A DNA stretch of 64,000 nucleotides, taken from positions 19,508-83,507 of the forward strand of contig NZ_FOAM01000022.1 of the NCBI RefSeq assembly GCF_900109605.1. Reading direction: 5' to 3'. The DNA comes from Xaviernesmea oryzae (lineage in GTDB: Bacteria; Pseudomonadota; Alphaproteobacteria; Rhizobiales; Rhizobiaceae). The translations under genes were made by a program, and so were the position numbers. The notes beneath the pieces were generated by a model. The model did not search any database. It was given only the letters and a program-made list of their open reading frames with translations, and was not told the origin of the DNA. Positions 26,407-35,838 of this stretch are shown here, piece by piece (the first letter of the stretch is position 1; each line of letters opens with the position of its first letter).

Positions 26407-27726
26407 ATGAAGAAGACGCAGCTCTTGATAGCCACGGCCTTGATGGTCACCGTCAGCCACACCGCACTTAGCCAGGCAGCGCTTGCCCAGGACCGTGTCA
26501 CCTGGTGGTACGAGCAGGCCACGCCAGACCAACAGAAGCTGATCCAGGACCACATCGTCGGTCCGTTCAACAGTGCCAATCCGGATGAGGCGCTGACGGT
26601 CGATTATCGCGGCAGCGAGCTCGACAAGCAGTTGCGCGTCGCCATGCTATCAGGCAATGGGCCTGACGTGGTTTACACTGCCGGGCCGAGCTATGTCGCG
26701 CCGATGGCACAGTCGGGCCAGTTGATGCCGCTCGACGACTACGCCGCCAAATATGGCTGGCAGGAGCGCATTCTTCCCGTTTTCCTGAAGATGGGCGAAT
26801 ACAAGGGCAAGCTCTATGCGTTGCCCAAGACATACGAAACGGTCGGACTCTTCTATAACAAGACCCTGTTCGAGAAGAACGGCTGGCAGGCGCCCAAGAC
26901 GCTGGACGAGCTGGAAAAGACCGCCGATGCCATGATGCAGGCGGGCATCACGCCCTTTGCCGCAGGCAATGCCGACTGGCGCGGGGCCAATGAATGGTTC
27001 GTGACCCTGGCCCTCAACGCCGTCGCCGGTCCCGACAATCTTAACAAGGCGCTGCGCGGCGATATGCCCTGGACGGCTGAACCCTTCGTCAAGTCGATCG
27101 ACCGCCTGAACGGTTGGTGGCAGAAGGGCTATTTCGGCAAGAACTATTTTTCGCTGACCAGTAGCGAACAGACGGCCGACATGCTGGCCTCCGGCCGCGC
27201 CGGCATGATGCCGAGCGGGACCTGGCAATTCCAGAACGTTGCGACCTATAGCAAGAAGGCAGGGTCCGAGGCTGGCTTTGTCGGCTTCCCTAGCGCCAGC
27301 GGCGATCCCGTCTTCCCGCTTGGCGTCGGCTCCACCTTCTCGATCGCGGCCAAGGCCAAGAATGCGGACGGCGCTGCCGCCGTCATCAACTATGTGTTCT
27401 CGCCAGAGGTCTACGGCACGATGAACTCTGCCTGGCAGGGTGAATGGAACATTCCGCTCAAGGATATTTCCAACGTCAAGATGGCGAGCGAGGTGACCCC
27501 GCTCTTCACCGAAACGATGAAGAACCTCTCGGCAGCCGTCAACCAGGGCAATTATGGCTACACCACCTGGACCTTCCTGCCGCCGGCAACCGACAGCTAT
27601 CTGATCAACGGCATCGAGGAGGTGTGGCTGAAGAAGATCAGCACGCAGGACTTCCTCACCAAGCTGGATGCCTCGTTCCAGAAGGAAGCCAAGGCCGGAA
27701 AGGCGCCTGCCGTTCCCGCACGCTGA
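26407..27726 (+). CDS. Carbohydrate ABC transporter substrate-binding protein
   Basis: 439 residues, with a signal peptide of about 27 residues ending QAALAQ. The mature part shows the family 1 extracellular solute-binding layout: VTWWYEQATPDQQKLI, GNGPDVVYTAGPSY, YKGKLYALPKTYETVGLFYNKTLFEKNGW (residues Y137 to W162 roughly) and aromatic residues WRGANEWF, GYFGKNYF that could stack on a sugar. The ligand is unknown. GAGGGAGAGAATTCG lies before the ATG. A strong stem-loop follows, which may keep this protein in excess of the membrane parts. Confidence 0.92.
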   Translation: MKKTQLLIATALMVTVSHTALSQAALAQDRVTWWYEQATPDQQKLIQDHIVGPFNSANPDEALTVDYRGSELDKQLRVAMLSGNGPDVVYTAGPSYVAPMAQSGQLMPLDDYAAKYGWQERILPVFLKMGEYKGKLYALPKTYETVGLFYNKTLFEKNGWQAPKTLDELEKTADAMMQAGITPFAAGNADWRGANEWFVTLALNAVAGPDNLNKALRGDMPWTAEPFVKSIDRLNGWWQKGYFGKNYFSLTSSEQTADMLASGRAGMMPSGTWQFQNVATYSKKAGSEAGFVGFPSASGDPVFPLGVGSTFSIAAKAKNADGAAAVINYVFSPEVYGTMNSAWQGEWNIPLKDISNVKMASEVTPLFTETMKNLSAAVNQGNYGYTTWTFLPPATDSYLINGIEEVWLKKISTQDFLTKLDASFQKEAKAGKAPAVPAR

Positions 27727-27770
27727 CACCGCCTGCCGGCCGGTGACTGCCGCCGATCCAGCCTTTTGCC

Positions 27771-27799
27771 CTCCCGCCGCTGACTGACGGCGGGGGGAG
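27771..27799 (+). promoter_or_regulatory. Intercistronic stem-loop after the binding protein gene
   Basis: CTCCCGCCG (27771-27779) pairs with CGGCGGG...GAG (27788-27799, with three extra G) across an 8-base loop. There is no T-run. Such hairpins between a binding protein gene and the permease genes protect the upstream message and lower downstream expression in known ABC operons. Confidence 0.55.
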
Positions 27800-27829
27800 G
27801 AGCGCGGCCGGCCCTGAAAGGTTCATCTT

Positions 27830-28675
27830 ATGCATCGCCTTTACGTCCTGCCGACATTGCTGATCAATGTCGTCATCATTGCCATACCCGCGCTTTTGAC
27901 CGTCATGCTCGCCTTCTTCGAGTGGGACGGCATCAGCGATCCGATCTTCGTCGGGCTCGACAATTTCCGCGCGCTCTGGGGCGATAGCGTCTTCTGGCGG
28001 GCGCTGGGCAACAATGTCATCTGGACGATCATCTTCCTCATCGTGCCGATCGCCATGGGCCTCCTGGCGGCCACGATGATGCTGGTTGCGCGACGCAGCG
28101 CAAACTTCTTCCAGGTCATCTATTTTCTCCCCGTGATCATTGCCACGGCCATCACCGGCCGCGTCTGGCAAGGCATGATCTATTCGCCCGTCACCGGCAT
28201 CACCGGTCTCGTCCAGCGGCTGGGGATCGATCTTGCCAATCCGCTGACGGAGACGTCCAGCGCGCTTTACGGGATCGCGGTCGTCGATCTCTGGCACTGG
28301 TGGGGGTTTCTCTGCGTCATCTTCTTTGCGGCGCTGCGTCAGGTTCGAGCCGAGCAGATCGAAGCTGCACGGGTTGAAGGCGCGACCTTCCTGCAGACCA
28401 TCCGCTACGTGCTTCTGCCGGGGATCATGCCAACGATCACACTGATGATGATCATGACGGTCATCTGGTCCTTCTTGGTCTTCGACTTCGTCTACATCCT
28501 GACGCAGGGCGGCCCGGCCTATTCGTCCGAGGTTCTGTCGACCTTCGCCTACAGGTCCGCCTTCTACGATCTTGCAGTGGGCAAAGCCGCTGCGATTTCC
28601 GTGGTTATCAGCCTGTTCGGCTTGGCGGCCACTGTTCTCTACATCCGCGTGCAGGCCAAGGAGTTCGATCAATGA
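27830..28675 (+). CDS. Sugar ABC transporter permease (MalF/UgpA-like)
   Basis: 281 residues with six membrane segments. The EAA loop, EAARVEGATFLQTIRYVLLP, connects to the ATPase. The N-terminus begins MHRLYVLPTLLINVVIIAIP, slightly short of typical members but complete in segments. Forms a heterodimer with the protein encoded from 28672; the stop and start overlap (ATGA). Downstream of the intercistronic hairpin. Confidence 0.9.
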   Translation: MHRLYVLPTLLINVVIIAIPALLTVMLAFFEWDGISDPIFVGLDNFRALWGDSVFWRALGNNVIWTIIFLIVPIAMGLLAATMMLVARRSANFFQVIYFLPVIIATAITGRVWQGMIYSPVTGITGLVQRLGIDLANPLTETSSALYGIAVVDLWHWWGFLCVIFFAALRQVRAEQIEAARVEGATFLQTIRYVLLPGIMPTITLMMIMTVIWSFLVFDFVYILTQGGPAYSSEVLSTFAYRSAFYDLAVGKAAAISVVISLFGLAATVLYIRVQAKEFDQ

Positions 28676-29505
28676 GCCTCTCCGAAAGCCGTCTGACGCG
28701 GTTCATCGTCCATGTCACGCTGGCCGTTCTCCTGCTCATCACGCTCTTCCCGATCGCGCTGATGATCGTCAATTCGCTCAAGCCGTCTGCGGAGATCGTC
28801 CAGAACCCGCTGTCCTTCCCATCCGACCTGCGTTGGGACAATTTCGTCCGCGCCTGGAGCGACGCGAATTTTGGCCGGACGCTGGCAAACTCGGCGCTAC
28901 TGACCGGCCTGACCATCCTTCTCGTCTGCTCGACCGGCTCGCTCACGGCCTATGTGCTGGCGCGACGCAAGATCAGGACCTGGAAGATCCTGACCTTCTA
29001 CCTCCTGGCCAGCACCACCGCGCCGATTCAGCTCTTCCTCTTCCCGCTCTACTTCGGCTTTGCGCGGTTCGGGCTGATCAACAATCCCGTGGCGGTCGCC
29101 TTCATCTACACTGCGGTTTATTCGCCATTCGCGATCATGCTGCTGCGCACCTATTTTCTGGCCGTTCCCAAGGAGCTCGAAGAGGCGGCGCTGATCGACG
29201 GAGCGAGCCACTGGCAGGTCTTCGCCAGGGTCTTCTTGCCCATCGTCTCGCCCGGCATCCTCACGGTCGCGCTGATCATCGGCCTCTATTCTTGGAACGA
29301 GTTCCTGATCGCGACGACCTTCCTGCAGGGGCAGGATCAACTGACCGCCGTCGTGTCCTTCTTCCTTCTGTCCGGCCAGTACTCGTCAGACTGGGGCGTC
29401 ATCATGGCCGCCGCACTCATCATCGTTCTGCCTATCGTCATCCTCTTCGTCCTGCTGCAGCGCCGCTTTATCGACGGCATGGCTGGCGGCTCGGTGAAGG
29501 GCTAA
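28672..29505 (+). CDS. Sugar ABC transporter permease (MalG/UgpE-like)
   Basis: 277 residues with six membrane segments and the EAA loop EEAALIDGASHWQVFARVFLP. It starts with a short cytoplasmic tail and pairs with the preceding permease. The overlap with that gene and the short 13-base gap to the next indicate one operon. Confidence 0.9.
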   Translation: MSLSESRLTRFIVHVTLAVLLLITLFPIALMIVNSLKPSAEIVQNPLSFPSDLRWDNFVRAWSDANFGRTLANSALLTGLTILLVCSTGSLTAYVLARRKIRTWKILTFYLLASTTAPIQLFLFPLYFGFARFGLINNPVAVAFIYTAVYSPFAIMLLRTYFLAVPKELEEAALIDGASHWQVFARVFLPIVSPGILTVALIIGLYSWNEFLIATTFLQGQDQLTAVVSFFLLSGQYSSDWGVIMAAALIIVLPIVILFVLLQRRFIDGMAGGSVKG

Positions 29506-29518
29506 TCAGGAGCATTCC

Positions 29519-31609
29519 ATGTCCATTCCCGCAGACTATACCCATCGCGTCTATGCCGGCGTTCTCGGCAAGCTCATCGGCGTCTATCTTGGCCGGCCGT
29601 TCGAGAACTGGCGCTACAAGGACATTCTCCAGAAGCTCGGCCCGATCGAATATTATGTGCATGATCGCCTGGGCGATCCGCTGATCGTCACCGATGACGA
29701 TATCGCCGGCACCTTCACCTTCCCCCGCGCGCTCGATGATTATGGTATTTCGCCGGATCTTTCGGCCGAAGACATCGGCAAGGCCTGGCTGAACTATATC
29801 ATCGAAGAGCGCTCCATTTTGTGGTGGGGCGGCGCCGGCAATTCGACCGAGCACACAGCCTGGCTCAATCTGGCGCGCGGCATCAAGGCGCCAGCGTCCG
29901 GCTCGATCGAAACCAACGGCGCGACCGTGGCGGAGCAGATCGGCGCCCAGATTTTCATTGACGGCTGGGCGCTGGTTTCGCCGGGAAATCCTGCCCAAGC
30001 CGCCAAGCTCGCGCGGGCCGCAGGCTCTGTGAGCCATGATGGCGAGGCGGTTCATGCGGCTGTGCTCTGGGCGGCCATGGAGGCCGAGGCCTTTGTCAGC
30101 CGCGATGTCGATCATCTACTCGACACCGGCCTGTCTCACATTCCGGCAGACTGCCTGATCGCACGCCTTGTGGCCGATATCCGCGCCTGGACCTCCGGCA
30201 ATGAAGACTGGGAAGCCACGCGGCAGAAGATCGAGGACAATTACGGCTATGACAAATATCCCGGTAATTGCCATGTCGTGCCCAATCATGCGCTGATGAT
30301 CATGGCGCTCCTGCATGCGCCGCATGATTTCCAGCGAGGACAGATGATCGTCAACACCTCCGGCTGGGATACGGATTGCAATGCCGGCAATCTGGGCTGC
30401 CTGCACGGCATCATGCTCGGCCTGGATGGGCTGGAAGCCGGCCCTGACTGGCGCGGCCCGATGGCGGATCGGCTCTACATCTCATCGGCCGATGGCGGCC
30501 GCTCGATTACGGACGCCGTCGAGATCGCGCTGTGGCTGGCCAATCTCGGGCGGACGCTGGCCGGAGAGGCCATCGTGCCGGCTCCGAAACAAGGCGCGAC
30601 GTTCCACTTTTCGCTGCCAGGCTCGGTGCAGGGTTTCCGGCCACAGCCCGGCGAAACGGCACTGGAGCATTTCACCGTCACGGGCACCGGCGAAGCCCTT
30701 GCGCTCGATTTCACCGCGCTGGCACCCGGCCGCCAAGCCGCCGCGACCACGCCGGTCTTCACACCGGTGGATGTGTTAAAGATGCGCACCTACGACCTCA
30801 TGGCCAGCCCGCGGCTTCACCCCGGTCAGCGACTGAGCGCGGTGGTGCGCGCTGAGGCCGGCCTGTCCGGAACCGTCGAGGCGAAACTTCGCATCCGTCA
30901 CTATGGCGCTGATGACAAGCTCGTCGAGATCGACATGCCGGACGGAAAGATGCTGTCAGCAGGCGACGAGGCGGTGCTGGAATGGACCGTTCCCGACACC
31001 GGATATCAGCCGATTGCCGAGGTGGGCCTGGTGCTGACGGCGCGAAGCGGCCGTGCCAGCGGGCGCCTTCTCCTCGACCGGTTGACCTGGACGGGTTGCC
31101 CCGACGTCACCTTCCGCCGCCCGGCCGGTGCGGGCGATTTCTGGCGTCGCGCCTGGGTCTCCAATGTCCACTTCTTCTCCAAGCATTTTCCGCAGGATAT
31201 CCGCATCAGCCAGAACAGGGGAGCCGGCCTGATCCTTCAAGGCACGCGGGACTGGACGGATTATGCCGTCGAGGCCGATCTCATGCTGCATCTCGGCACG
31301 TATGGCGGGCTGGTGCTGCGCGCCCAGGGCCAACGCCGCTATTATGCAGCCCGCATTACGCGGGATGGCGAGCTACAACTCGTCAAACGCCGTGACGACA
31401 CGGAGGAGGTGCTTGCGCGTGCCACACTGAGCATCCCGTTCGAAACCGGTTTTCAAATGGTGGCACAGGCGGAGGGCGACCGGCTGGCCGTCACCGTGGG
31501 CGCGGTGTCGCTGGAGGCCCGCGATGGCAGCTTCGCCGGTGGTGCGGCCGGCATGGAGGTGCATGAAGGCGCGCTTTCTTCCACCCACATCCGCATCCGT
31601 CCGGTTTGA
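29519..31609 (+). CDS. ADP-ribosylglycohydrolase-fold protein with C-terminal beta-sandwich, in a sugar ABC operon
   Basis: 696 residues. Residues 10-355 match the ADP-ribosylglycohydrolase superfamily: VYAGVLGKLIGVYLGRPFE at the start, VTDDDIAGTF with Asp59-Asp61, and SGWDTDCNAGNLG with Asp284 and Asp286. These two acid clusters are the places of the two magnesium ions that position the ribose in ARH enzymes. Residues 370-696 look like beta-rich modules, the last resembling a lectin-like fold of the kind found on glycosidases (YAVEADLMLHLGTYGGLVLRA). No signal peptide, so the substrate is probably hydrolysed inside the cell after import. What it splits (an N-riboside, ADP-ribose conjugate or an unusual glycoside) is not known. 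Confidence 0.8.
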   Translation: MSIPADYTHRVYAGVLGKLIGVYLGRPFENWRYKDILQKLGPIEYYVHDRLGDPLIVTDDDIAGTFTFPRALDDYGISPDLSAEDIGKAWLNYIIEERSILWWGGAGNSTEHTAWLNLARGIKAPASGSIETNGATVAEQIGAQIFIDGWALVSPGNPAQAAKLARAAGSVSHDGEAVHAAVLWAAMEAEAFVSRDVDHLLDTGLSHIPADCLIARLVADIRAWTSGNEDWEATRQKIEDNYGYDKYPGNCHVVPNHALMIMALLHAPHDFQRGQMIVNTSGWDTDCNAGNLGCLHGIMLGLDGLEAGPDWRGPMADRLYISSADGGRSITDAVEIALWLANLGRTLAGEAIVPAPKQGATFHFSLPGSVQGFRPQPGETALEHFTVTGTGEALALDFTALAPGRQAAATTPVFTPVDVLKMRTYDLMASPRLHPGQRLSAVVRAEAGLSGTVEAKLRIRHYGADDKLVEIDMPDGKMLSAGDEAVLEWTVPDTGYQPIAEVGLVLTARSGRASGRLLLDRLTWTGCPDVTFRRPAGAGDFWRRAWVSNVHFFSKHFPQDIRISQNRGAGLILQGTRDWTDYAVEADLMLHLGTYGGLVLRAQGQRRYYAARITRDGELQLVKRRDDTEEVLARATLSIPFETGFQMVAQAEGDRLAVTVGAVSLEARDGSFAGGAAGMEVHEGALSSTHIRIRPV

Positions 31610-31619
31610 GGAGGCGATC

Positions 31620-32678
31620 ATGGCAAGCGTTACCATCGAAAAAGTGGTCAAGCGTTATGGCAGTCTCGATGTGGTTCACGGCATCGACGTGGACATTCGC
31701 GATGGCGAATTCGTCGTGCTGGTCGGCCCGTCGGGCTGCGGCAAGTCTACGCTTTTGCGCATGATCGCAGGACTGGAGGAGATTTCCGGCGGCACGATCT
31801 CCATTGGCGATCGCGTTGTCAACGACCTGCCGCCGAAGAGCCGCGATATCTCGATGGTGTTCCAGAATTACGCCCTCTATCCGCATATGACCGTGGAAGA
31901 GAACATGGCGTTCTCCATGACGCTGGCCGGCGCCAGCAAGGAGGAGAAGGCGCGAAAGGTGCGGGAAGCCGCCGAGATCCTTGGCCTCGTGCCGCTTCTG
32001 GCCCGCAAGCCCAAGGCCCTGTCCGGCGGGCAGCGCCAGCGCGTCGCCATGGGGCGCTCCATCGTCCGCAACCCGCAGGTGTTCCTCTTCGACGAGCCGC
32101 TGTCGAACCTCGACGCCAAGCTGCGCGTGCAGATGCGCGGCGAGATCAAGTCGCTGCACCGGCGACTCGGCACGACCATGGTGTATGTCACGCATGACCA
32201 GATCGAAGCCATGACCATGGCAGATCGCATCGTTGTCATGCAGAAAGGCATCATCGAGCAGATCGGGACTCCGCTGGAGCTCTATGACCGCCCGCAAAAT
32301 GCCTTTGTCGCCCAGTTCATCGGTTCGCCGGCGATGAACCTGTTTTCTGCGAAGGTTCATCAGGGGGCACTGGTTCTGGAGAGCGGGCAGGCGCTCGACG
32401 TGCCGACACCAGCAAGCATGCGCGAAGGACAACGCGTTCTGGTCGGCAAGCGCCCGGAGGAGATCGAGCTGACGTCCGGAGAAGGGATCGCAGCAACTGT
32501 CGAAAACATTGAGCCGACGGGCTCCGAGACCTTTGTCGAAGCGCTGGTGGAGGGACAAAAGATCGCGGTCGTGCTTCGCCGGCGACCGGACTTCGCTGTC
32601 GGCAGCCGCCAGAACCTGACGCTTAATCAGGGCGCCATCCACTTTTTTGACAAGGAGACGGGCGAACGGATTCCCTGA
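31620..32678 (+). CDS. Sugar ABC transporter ATP-binding protein (MalK/UgpC-like)
   Basis: 352 residues from ATG 31620, with GAGGAGG before it and 10 bases after the stop of the hydrolase gene. Walker A GPSGCGKST at 36-44, signature LSGGQ at 134-138, Walker B FLFDEP ending at 160, followed by a C-terminal TOBE/OB domain (VLVGKRPEEIEL) of the CUT1 sugar type. Hydrolyses ATP to drive the permease pair. The frame continues upstream to 31524 inside the hydrolase gene; this is not coding. Confidence 0.93.
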   Translation: MASVTIEKVVKRYGSLDVVHGIDVDIRDGEFVVLVGPSGCGKSTLLRMIAGLEEISGGTISIGDRVVNDLPPKSRDISMVFQNYALYPHMTVEENMAFSMTLAGASKEEKARKVREAAEILGLVPLLARKPKALSGGQRQRVAMGRSIVRNPQVFLFDEPLSNLDAKLRVQMRGEIKSLHRRLGTTMVYVTHDQIEAMTMADRIVVMQKGIIEQIGTPLELYDRPQNAFVAQFIGSPAMNLFSAKVHQGALVLESGQALDVPTPASMREGQRVLVGKRPEEIELTSGEGIAATVENIEPTGSETFVEALVEGQKIAVVLRRRPDFAVGSRQNLTLNQGAIHFFDKETGERIP

Positions 32679-32959
32679 TTGTCCAGGTCGGAGAGGCCGT
32701 GGTTTCGAGGTGTGGTCTCTTGGTGCTGCGCTCCACTTGCTGCGGGGTTAGGCTAGCCTGCTGGACCTATGCTAATGTGGCCTTTTTCGCCCCAACCTAG
32801 AGTGGTCGCTCATCGAACAAGCGGGAAATGTCCTCGCCCAGAGGGCCCGATTTATGGCAAGGCGCAGAAAGGCTCAGCGTATGGCGCATGACGAACATCC
32901 CATGAGCGTCGTCACGATGACCGAACATTGTCGTCAGCTCAGCAACCACGAAACACGCC

Positions 32960-33358
32960 CTAGAGCCAAGTCTCTGCCCTCACCCCCGGCATGCGGATAA
33001 ATTCCCCCATGGTGTTGGTCACAACAATCAGTCCTTCGCTACGCGCATGAGCACCAATCTGCATATCGTGAGGTCCACACGGCGTGCCGGCCCGCTCAAG
33101 TTCGGCACGGACCTGCGCATAATGCGAAGCCGCCTTTTCGCCGAATGGAATGATCTCCAGACGCGCTGCAAAATGCTCGATCCTGTTGAGGTTCTCGATC
33201 CGTCTGGCCGATTTTCCCGCGCCGTAGTGCAGTTCACCTAAGGTGATGCTCGAAATGCAAAGCTGCTCGGCCAACGCATTGAAGCGATCGCGCAAATCCA
33301 ATGGCAAATTCTTCATGACATAGATGCAGATGTTGGTATCCAGCATGTAGGTCAGCAT
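32960..33358 (-). CDS. vapC: VapC-type PIN-domain toxin ribonuclease
   Basis: 132 residues. The PIN domain has the acidic residues Asp7 (MLDTNICIYV), Glu42 (SSITLGELHYG) and Asp98 (CGPHDMQIGAHA), with VTN at 113-115 completing the magnesium site. VapC proteins cut initiator tRNA or rRNA loops. The start codon overlaps the stop of the antitoxin gene (ATGA on the minus strand), as usual in vapBC. No truncation seen. Confidence 0.93.
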   Translation of the reverse strand: MLTYMLDTNICIYVMKNLPLDLRDRFNALAEQLCISSITLGELHYGAGKSARRIENLNRIEHFAARLEIIPFGEKAASHYAQVRAELERAGTPCGPHDMQIGAHARSEGLIVVTNTMGEFIRMPGVRAETWL

Positions 33359-33591
33359 CAGAAAGACTCGCGGACCTCTACATCAGGCTGATCACGCTCG
33401 GGCAGGAAGTCTTCGCTGAGCCGGGTTCCATGTGTGAAGAAATCGTTCCAACGCTTGCCGTGTGGAACGATCACGCGTGCATGATTGATCTTCAAAACGT
33501 CGACCTGGTGGACATTGTCAGGAAAGGCAACCGCTTTGGGAAGGCGGACCGCTTGGCTGCGGTTGCTCGTGAACACCGTGGACTTGGTCAC
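33358..33591 (-). CDS. vapB: VapB-type antitoxin, GTG start
   Basis: 77 residues from the GTG at 33591, preceded by GAGGTGGAA. The protein then starts VTKSTVFTSNRSQAVRLPKA, the SpoVT/AbrB swapped-hairpin that opens this class of antitoxin, followed by a flexible tail that would wrap the toxin. The longer frame to 33654 adds 21 residues without similarity and would make the N-terminus unlike the family, so I reject it. It forms an operon with vapC and is expected to repress it. Confidence 0.88.
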   Translation of the reverse strand: MTKSTVFTSNRSQAVRLPKAVAFPDNVHQVDVLKINHARVIVPHGKRWNDFFTHGTRLSEDFLPERDQPDVEVRESF

Positions 33592-33796
33592 CGCTTCCAC
33601 CTCGCTGTGATATCCAATTGGGATATACGCAACATTTTCTTGCTTTTTAGGCAATGGGTCGCCGCGATTGATCGCCGCCGGCTGGCATAAAGCCTTATCC
33701 GTAAGCTAAATAAAACCATTGTGATCGACTGAAACACACCGGCGCTTTTGACAGGCTGGGCGGGACATGGCTCTATGCCACGGGTGAAAGACATGG

Positions 33797-34729
33797 GTGA
33801 CGTACCATGCAGATCAGCTGGGGACAGTGGCGCGAACCGACATGAAGCAGGACCATAGGGAGCGCGATGCCTTCGGCTGTCCGCTGGCAAATCTGGCCGA
33901 TGATGCAGCGCTTCTGGGCGCCGACATCCGCTTTTACCGCAAGCGGGCAGTGCATCCGCCGGAAGGTTTGGTCGCGACACCGGGCACCGCGCGCGGCACG
34001 CTGATCGGTCTTTCCGTCAAGCCAGGCCATTACAGACGCATCCACCACGCCCATCATGCGAGCCAGCACGACTTCGGCGAAAACGGCGTTTATATCCGCC
34101 GCTTCAGCGATCCCTACAAAGCGGAATTGTCGGGCTCGTTCGATTTCATTCTGATGGAAATTTCGCCGGCCGGTCTGGAGCGCATCGCGGATGGAGCGGA
34201 TTGTGCTGCTCTGGCAGCGCTGGCGGATGTCACGGGCGAGGACGATCCGGTGCTGGGCGGCCTGGCGCGGGCCTTGTTTGCCAGCGCTGGCGGCGGCGCG
34301 GTCCCCTCCCCGCTTTTTGTCGAGCAGATGGCGGCGGCCATCGGCACACATCTCGTCACCCGTTATGGCGACCGCAGGCGTGGCACGCCCCGCGGGCGGC
34401 GGCTGTCGACACGCCAAGCGGCAGAGGTCCAGGACATGCTGCGCGCGCGGCTGGCGGGGGATGTTTGCATCGACACGTTGGCTGCGGCCTGCAAGCTCTC
34501 GCGCAGCACCTTCCTGCGCGCCTTTCGCGAAACGACCGGGCGCACGCCGCATAATTTCCTGATCGAGCAGCGGATCGACAAGGCGCGCGACCTCTTGCTG
34601 AACAGCGCCGCGTCGCTGAGCGAGATCGCACGTGACTGCGGCTTTTCCGATCAGGCGCATTTCAGCCGCGTCTTCGCCGCCCGCCTCGGCGCGCCGCCCA
34701 GCGTCTGGCGGCGCAACCGGCTGGCCTGA
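33797..34729 (+). CDS. AraC family transcriptional regulator
   Basis: 310 residues if the GTG at 33797 is used; the ATG at 33842 is an alternative and no ribosome binding site decides. The N-terminal part up to about residue 195 is a cupin-like ligand domain; the C-terminus is a standard double HTH (CIDTLAAACKLSRSTFLRAFRETTG and SLSEIARDCGFSDQAHFSRVFAARLG). The linker GRRLSTRQAAEVQDML is common in a subset that senses aromatic or aliphatic small molecules. Convergent with the minus-strand operon that follows; its target is not clear. Confidence 0.85.
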   Translation: MTYHADQLGTVARTDMKQDHRERDAFGCPLANLADDAALLGADIRFYRKRAVHPPEGLVATPGTARGTLIGLSVKPGHYRRIHHAHHASQHDFGENGVYIRRFSDPYKAELSGSFDFILMEISPAGLERIADGADCAALAALADVTGEDDPVLGGLARALFASAGGGAVPSPLFVEQMAAAIGTHLVTRYGDRRRGTPRGRRLSTRQAAEVQDMLRARLAGDVCIDTLAAACKLSRSTFLRAFRETTGRTPHNFLIEQRIDKARDLLLNSAASLSEIARDCGFSDQAHFSRVFAARLGAPPSVWRRNRLA

Positions 34730-34837
34730 TGGCCGCATGGAGGTGGTTCGAGCGCAGCGATCGCCAGGACAGCTGCTTTGCCCGACACAGGTTACGGCAG
34801 GCGGAGAGATCGAAGTTTGCCCCTCCGCCTGGGTCGA

Positions 34838-35809
34838 TCAGCCCTTGATGAAGGCCAGGAGGTCGGCGTTCAGCACGTCGACATTGACGGTCAGCATGCC
34901 GTGCGAGAAGCCGGGATAGGTCTTCAGCGTGCCGTTCTTCAAAAGCTTGATCGACTTGTGGGCGGCATCGGCGATCGGCACGATCTGGTCGTCCTCGCCG
35001 TGCAGCACCAAGGTCGGCACGGTGATGGCCTTGAGATCCTCGGTCTGGTCGGTTTCCGAGAAAGCCTTGATCCCGTCGTAATGCGCCTTGGCGCTGCCGA
35101 TCATGCCCTGGCGCCACCAATTCTGGATCACGCCCTCATGCACGGTCGCACCATCCCGGTTGAAACCGTAGAAGGGGCCCGCCGGAACATCGCGGAAAAA
35201 TTGCGCGCGGTTGGCGGCAAGTGCCGAACGGAAGCCGTCGAAAACCTCCAGCGGCAGGCCCTCCGGATTGGCGTCGGTCTTCAGCATCAGCGGCGGGACG
35301 GCGGAGACCAGAACGGCCTTGGCCACGCGGCCGGCCGGCTCACCATGCTTGGCGACATAGCGGGCGACTTCGCCGCCGCCGGTGGAGTGGCCGATATGGA
35401 CGGCATTCTTCAGATCGAGCGCCTCGACCACGGCAAAGGCGTCGGCGGCATAATGGTCCATGTCGTGCCCGTCGGAAACCTGGGCAGAGCGACCATGGCC
35501 ACGGCGGTCATGCGCGACAACGCGGAAACCCTTCGACAGGAAGAACAGCATCTGCGCGTCCCAATCGTCGGACGATAGCGGCCAGCCGTGATGGAACATG
35601 ATCGGCTGGGCGTCCTTCGGGCCCCAGTCCTTGTAGAAGATCTCGGTGCCGTCCTTGGTGGTCACAAAACCCATGGTCGTTTCTCCATGTTCAGGGTTGG
35701 TAGGTGTGGCTGCGAATGAAACCGAAGCTGGAAAGACCGCGCCGGCCGTGAAAGCGGCGCTGGCGATCAGAAGGTTGCGGCGGGTGAGGCTGGCCGGATC
35801 ATCGGTCAT
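34838..35809 (-). CDS. Alpha/beta hydrolase, cofactor-free chloroperoxidase-like, with Tat-type leader
   Basis: 323 residues. Starting from ATG 35809 (AAGGACACGCC before it) it begins MTDDPASLTRRNLLIASAAF, a twin-arginine leader of about 35 residues, followed by the hydrolase: nucleophile Ser in GHSTGGGE, acid in GEDDQIVP, His in GFSHGML. This is the non-haem chloroperoxidase/esterase family. A second ATG in frame at 35674, with GGAGAAACG upstream, would start MGFVTTKDGTEIFY, exactly the usual N-terminus of cytoplasmic members, so both an exported and a cytosolic form are possible. Last gene of the operon. Confidence 0.88.
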   Translation of the reverse strand: MTDDPASLTRRNLLIASAAFTAGAVFPASVSFAATPTNPEHGETTMGFVTTKDGTEIFYKDWGPKDAQPIMFHHGWPLSSDDWDAQMLFFLSKGFRVVAHDRRGHGRSAQVSDGHDMDHYAADAFAVVEALDLKNAVHIGHSTGGGEVARYVAKHGEPAGRVAKAVLVSAVPPLMLKTDANPEGLPLEVFDGFRSALAANRAQFFRDVPAGPFYGFNRDGATVHEGVIQNWWRQGMIGSAKAHYDGIKAFSETDQTEDLKAITVPTLVLHGEDDQIVPIADAAHKSIKLLKNGTLKTYPGFSHGMLTVNVDVLNADLLAFIKG

Positions 35810-35838
35810 GGCGTGTCCTTGAAGAGAGGCTATCATGG

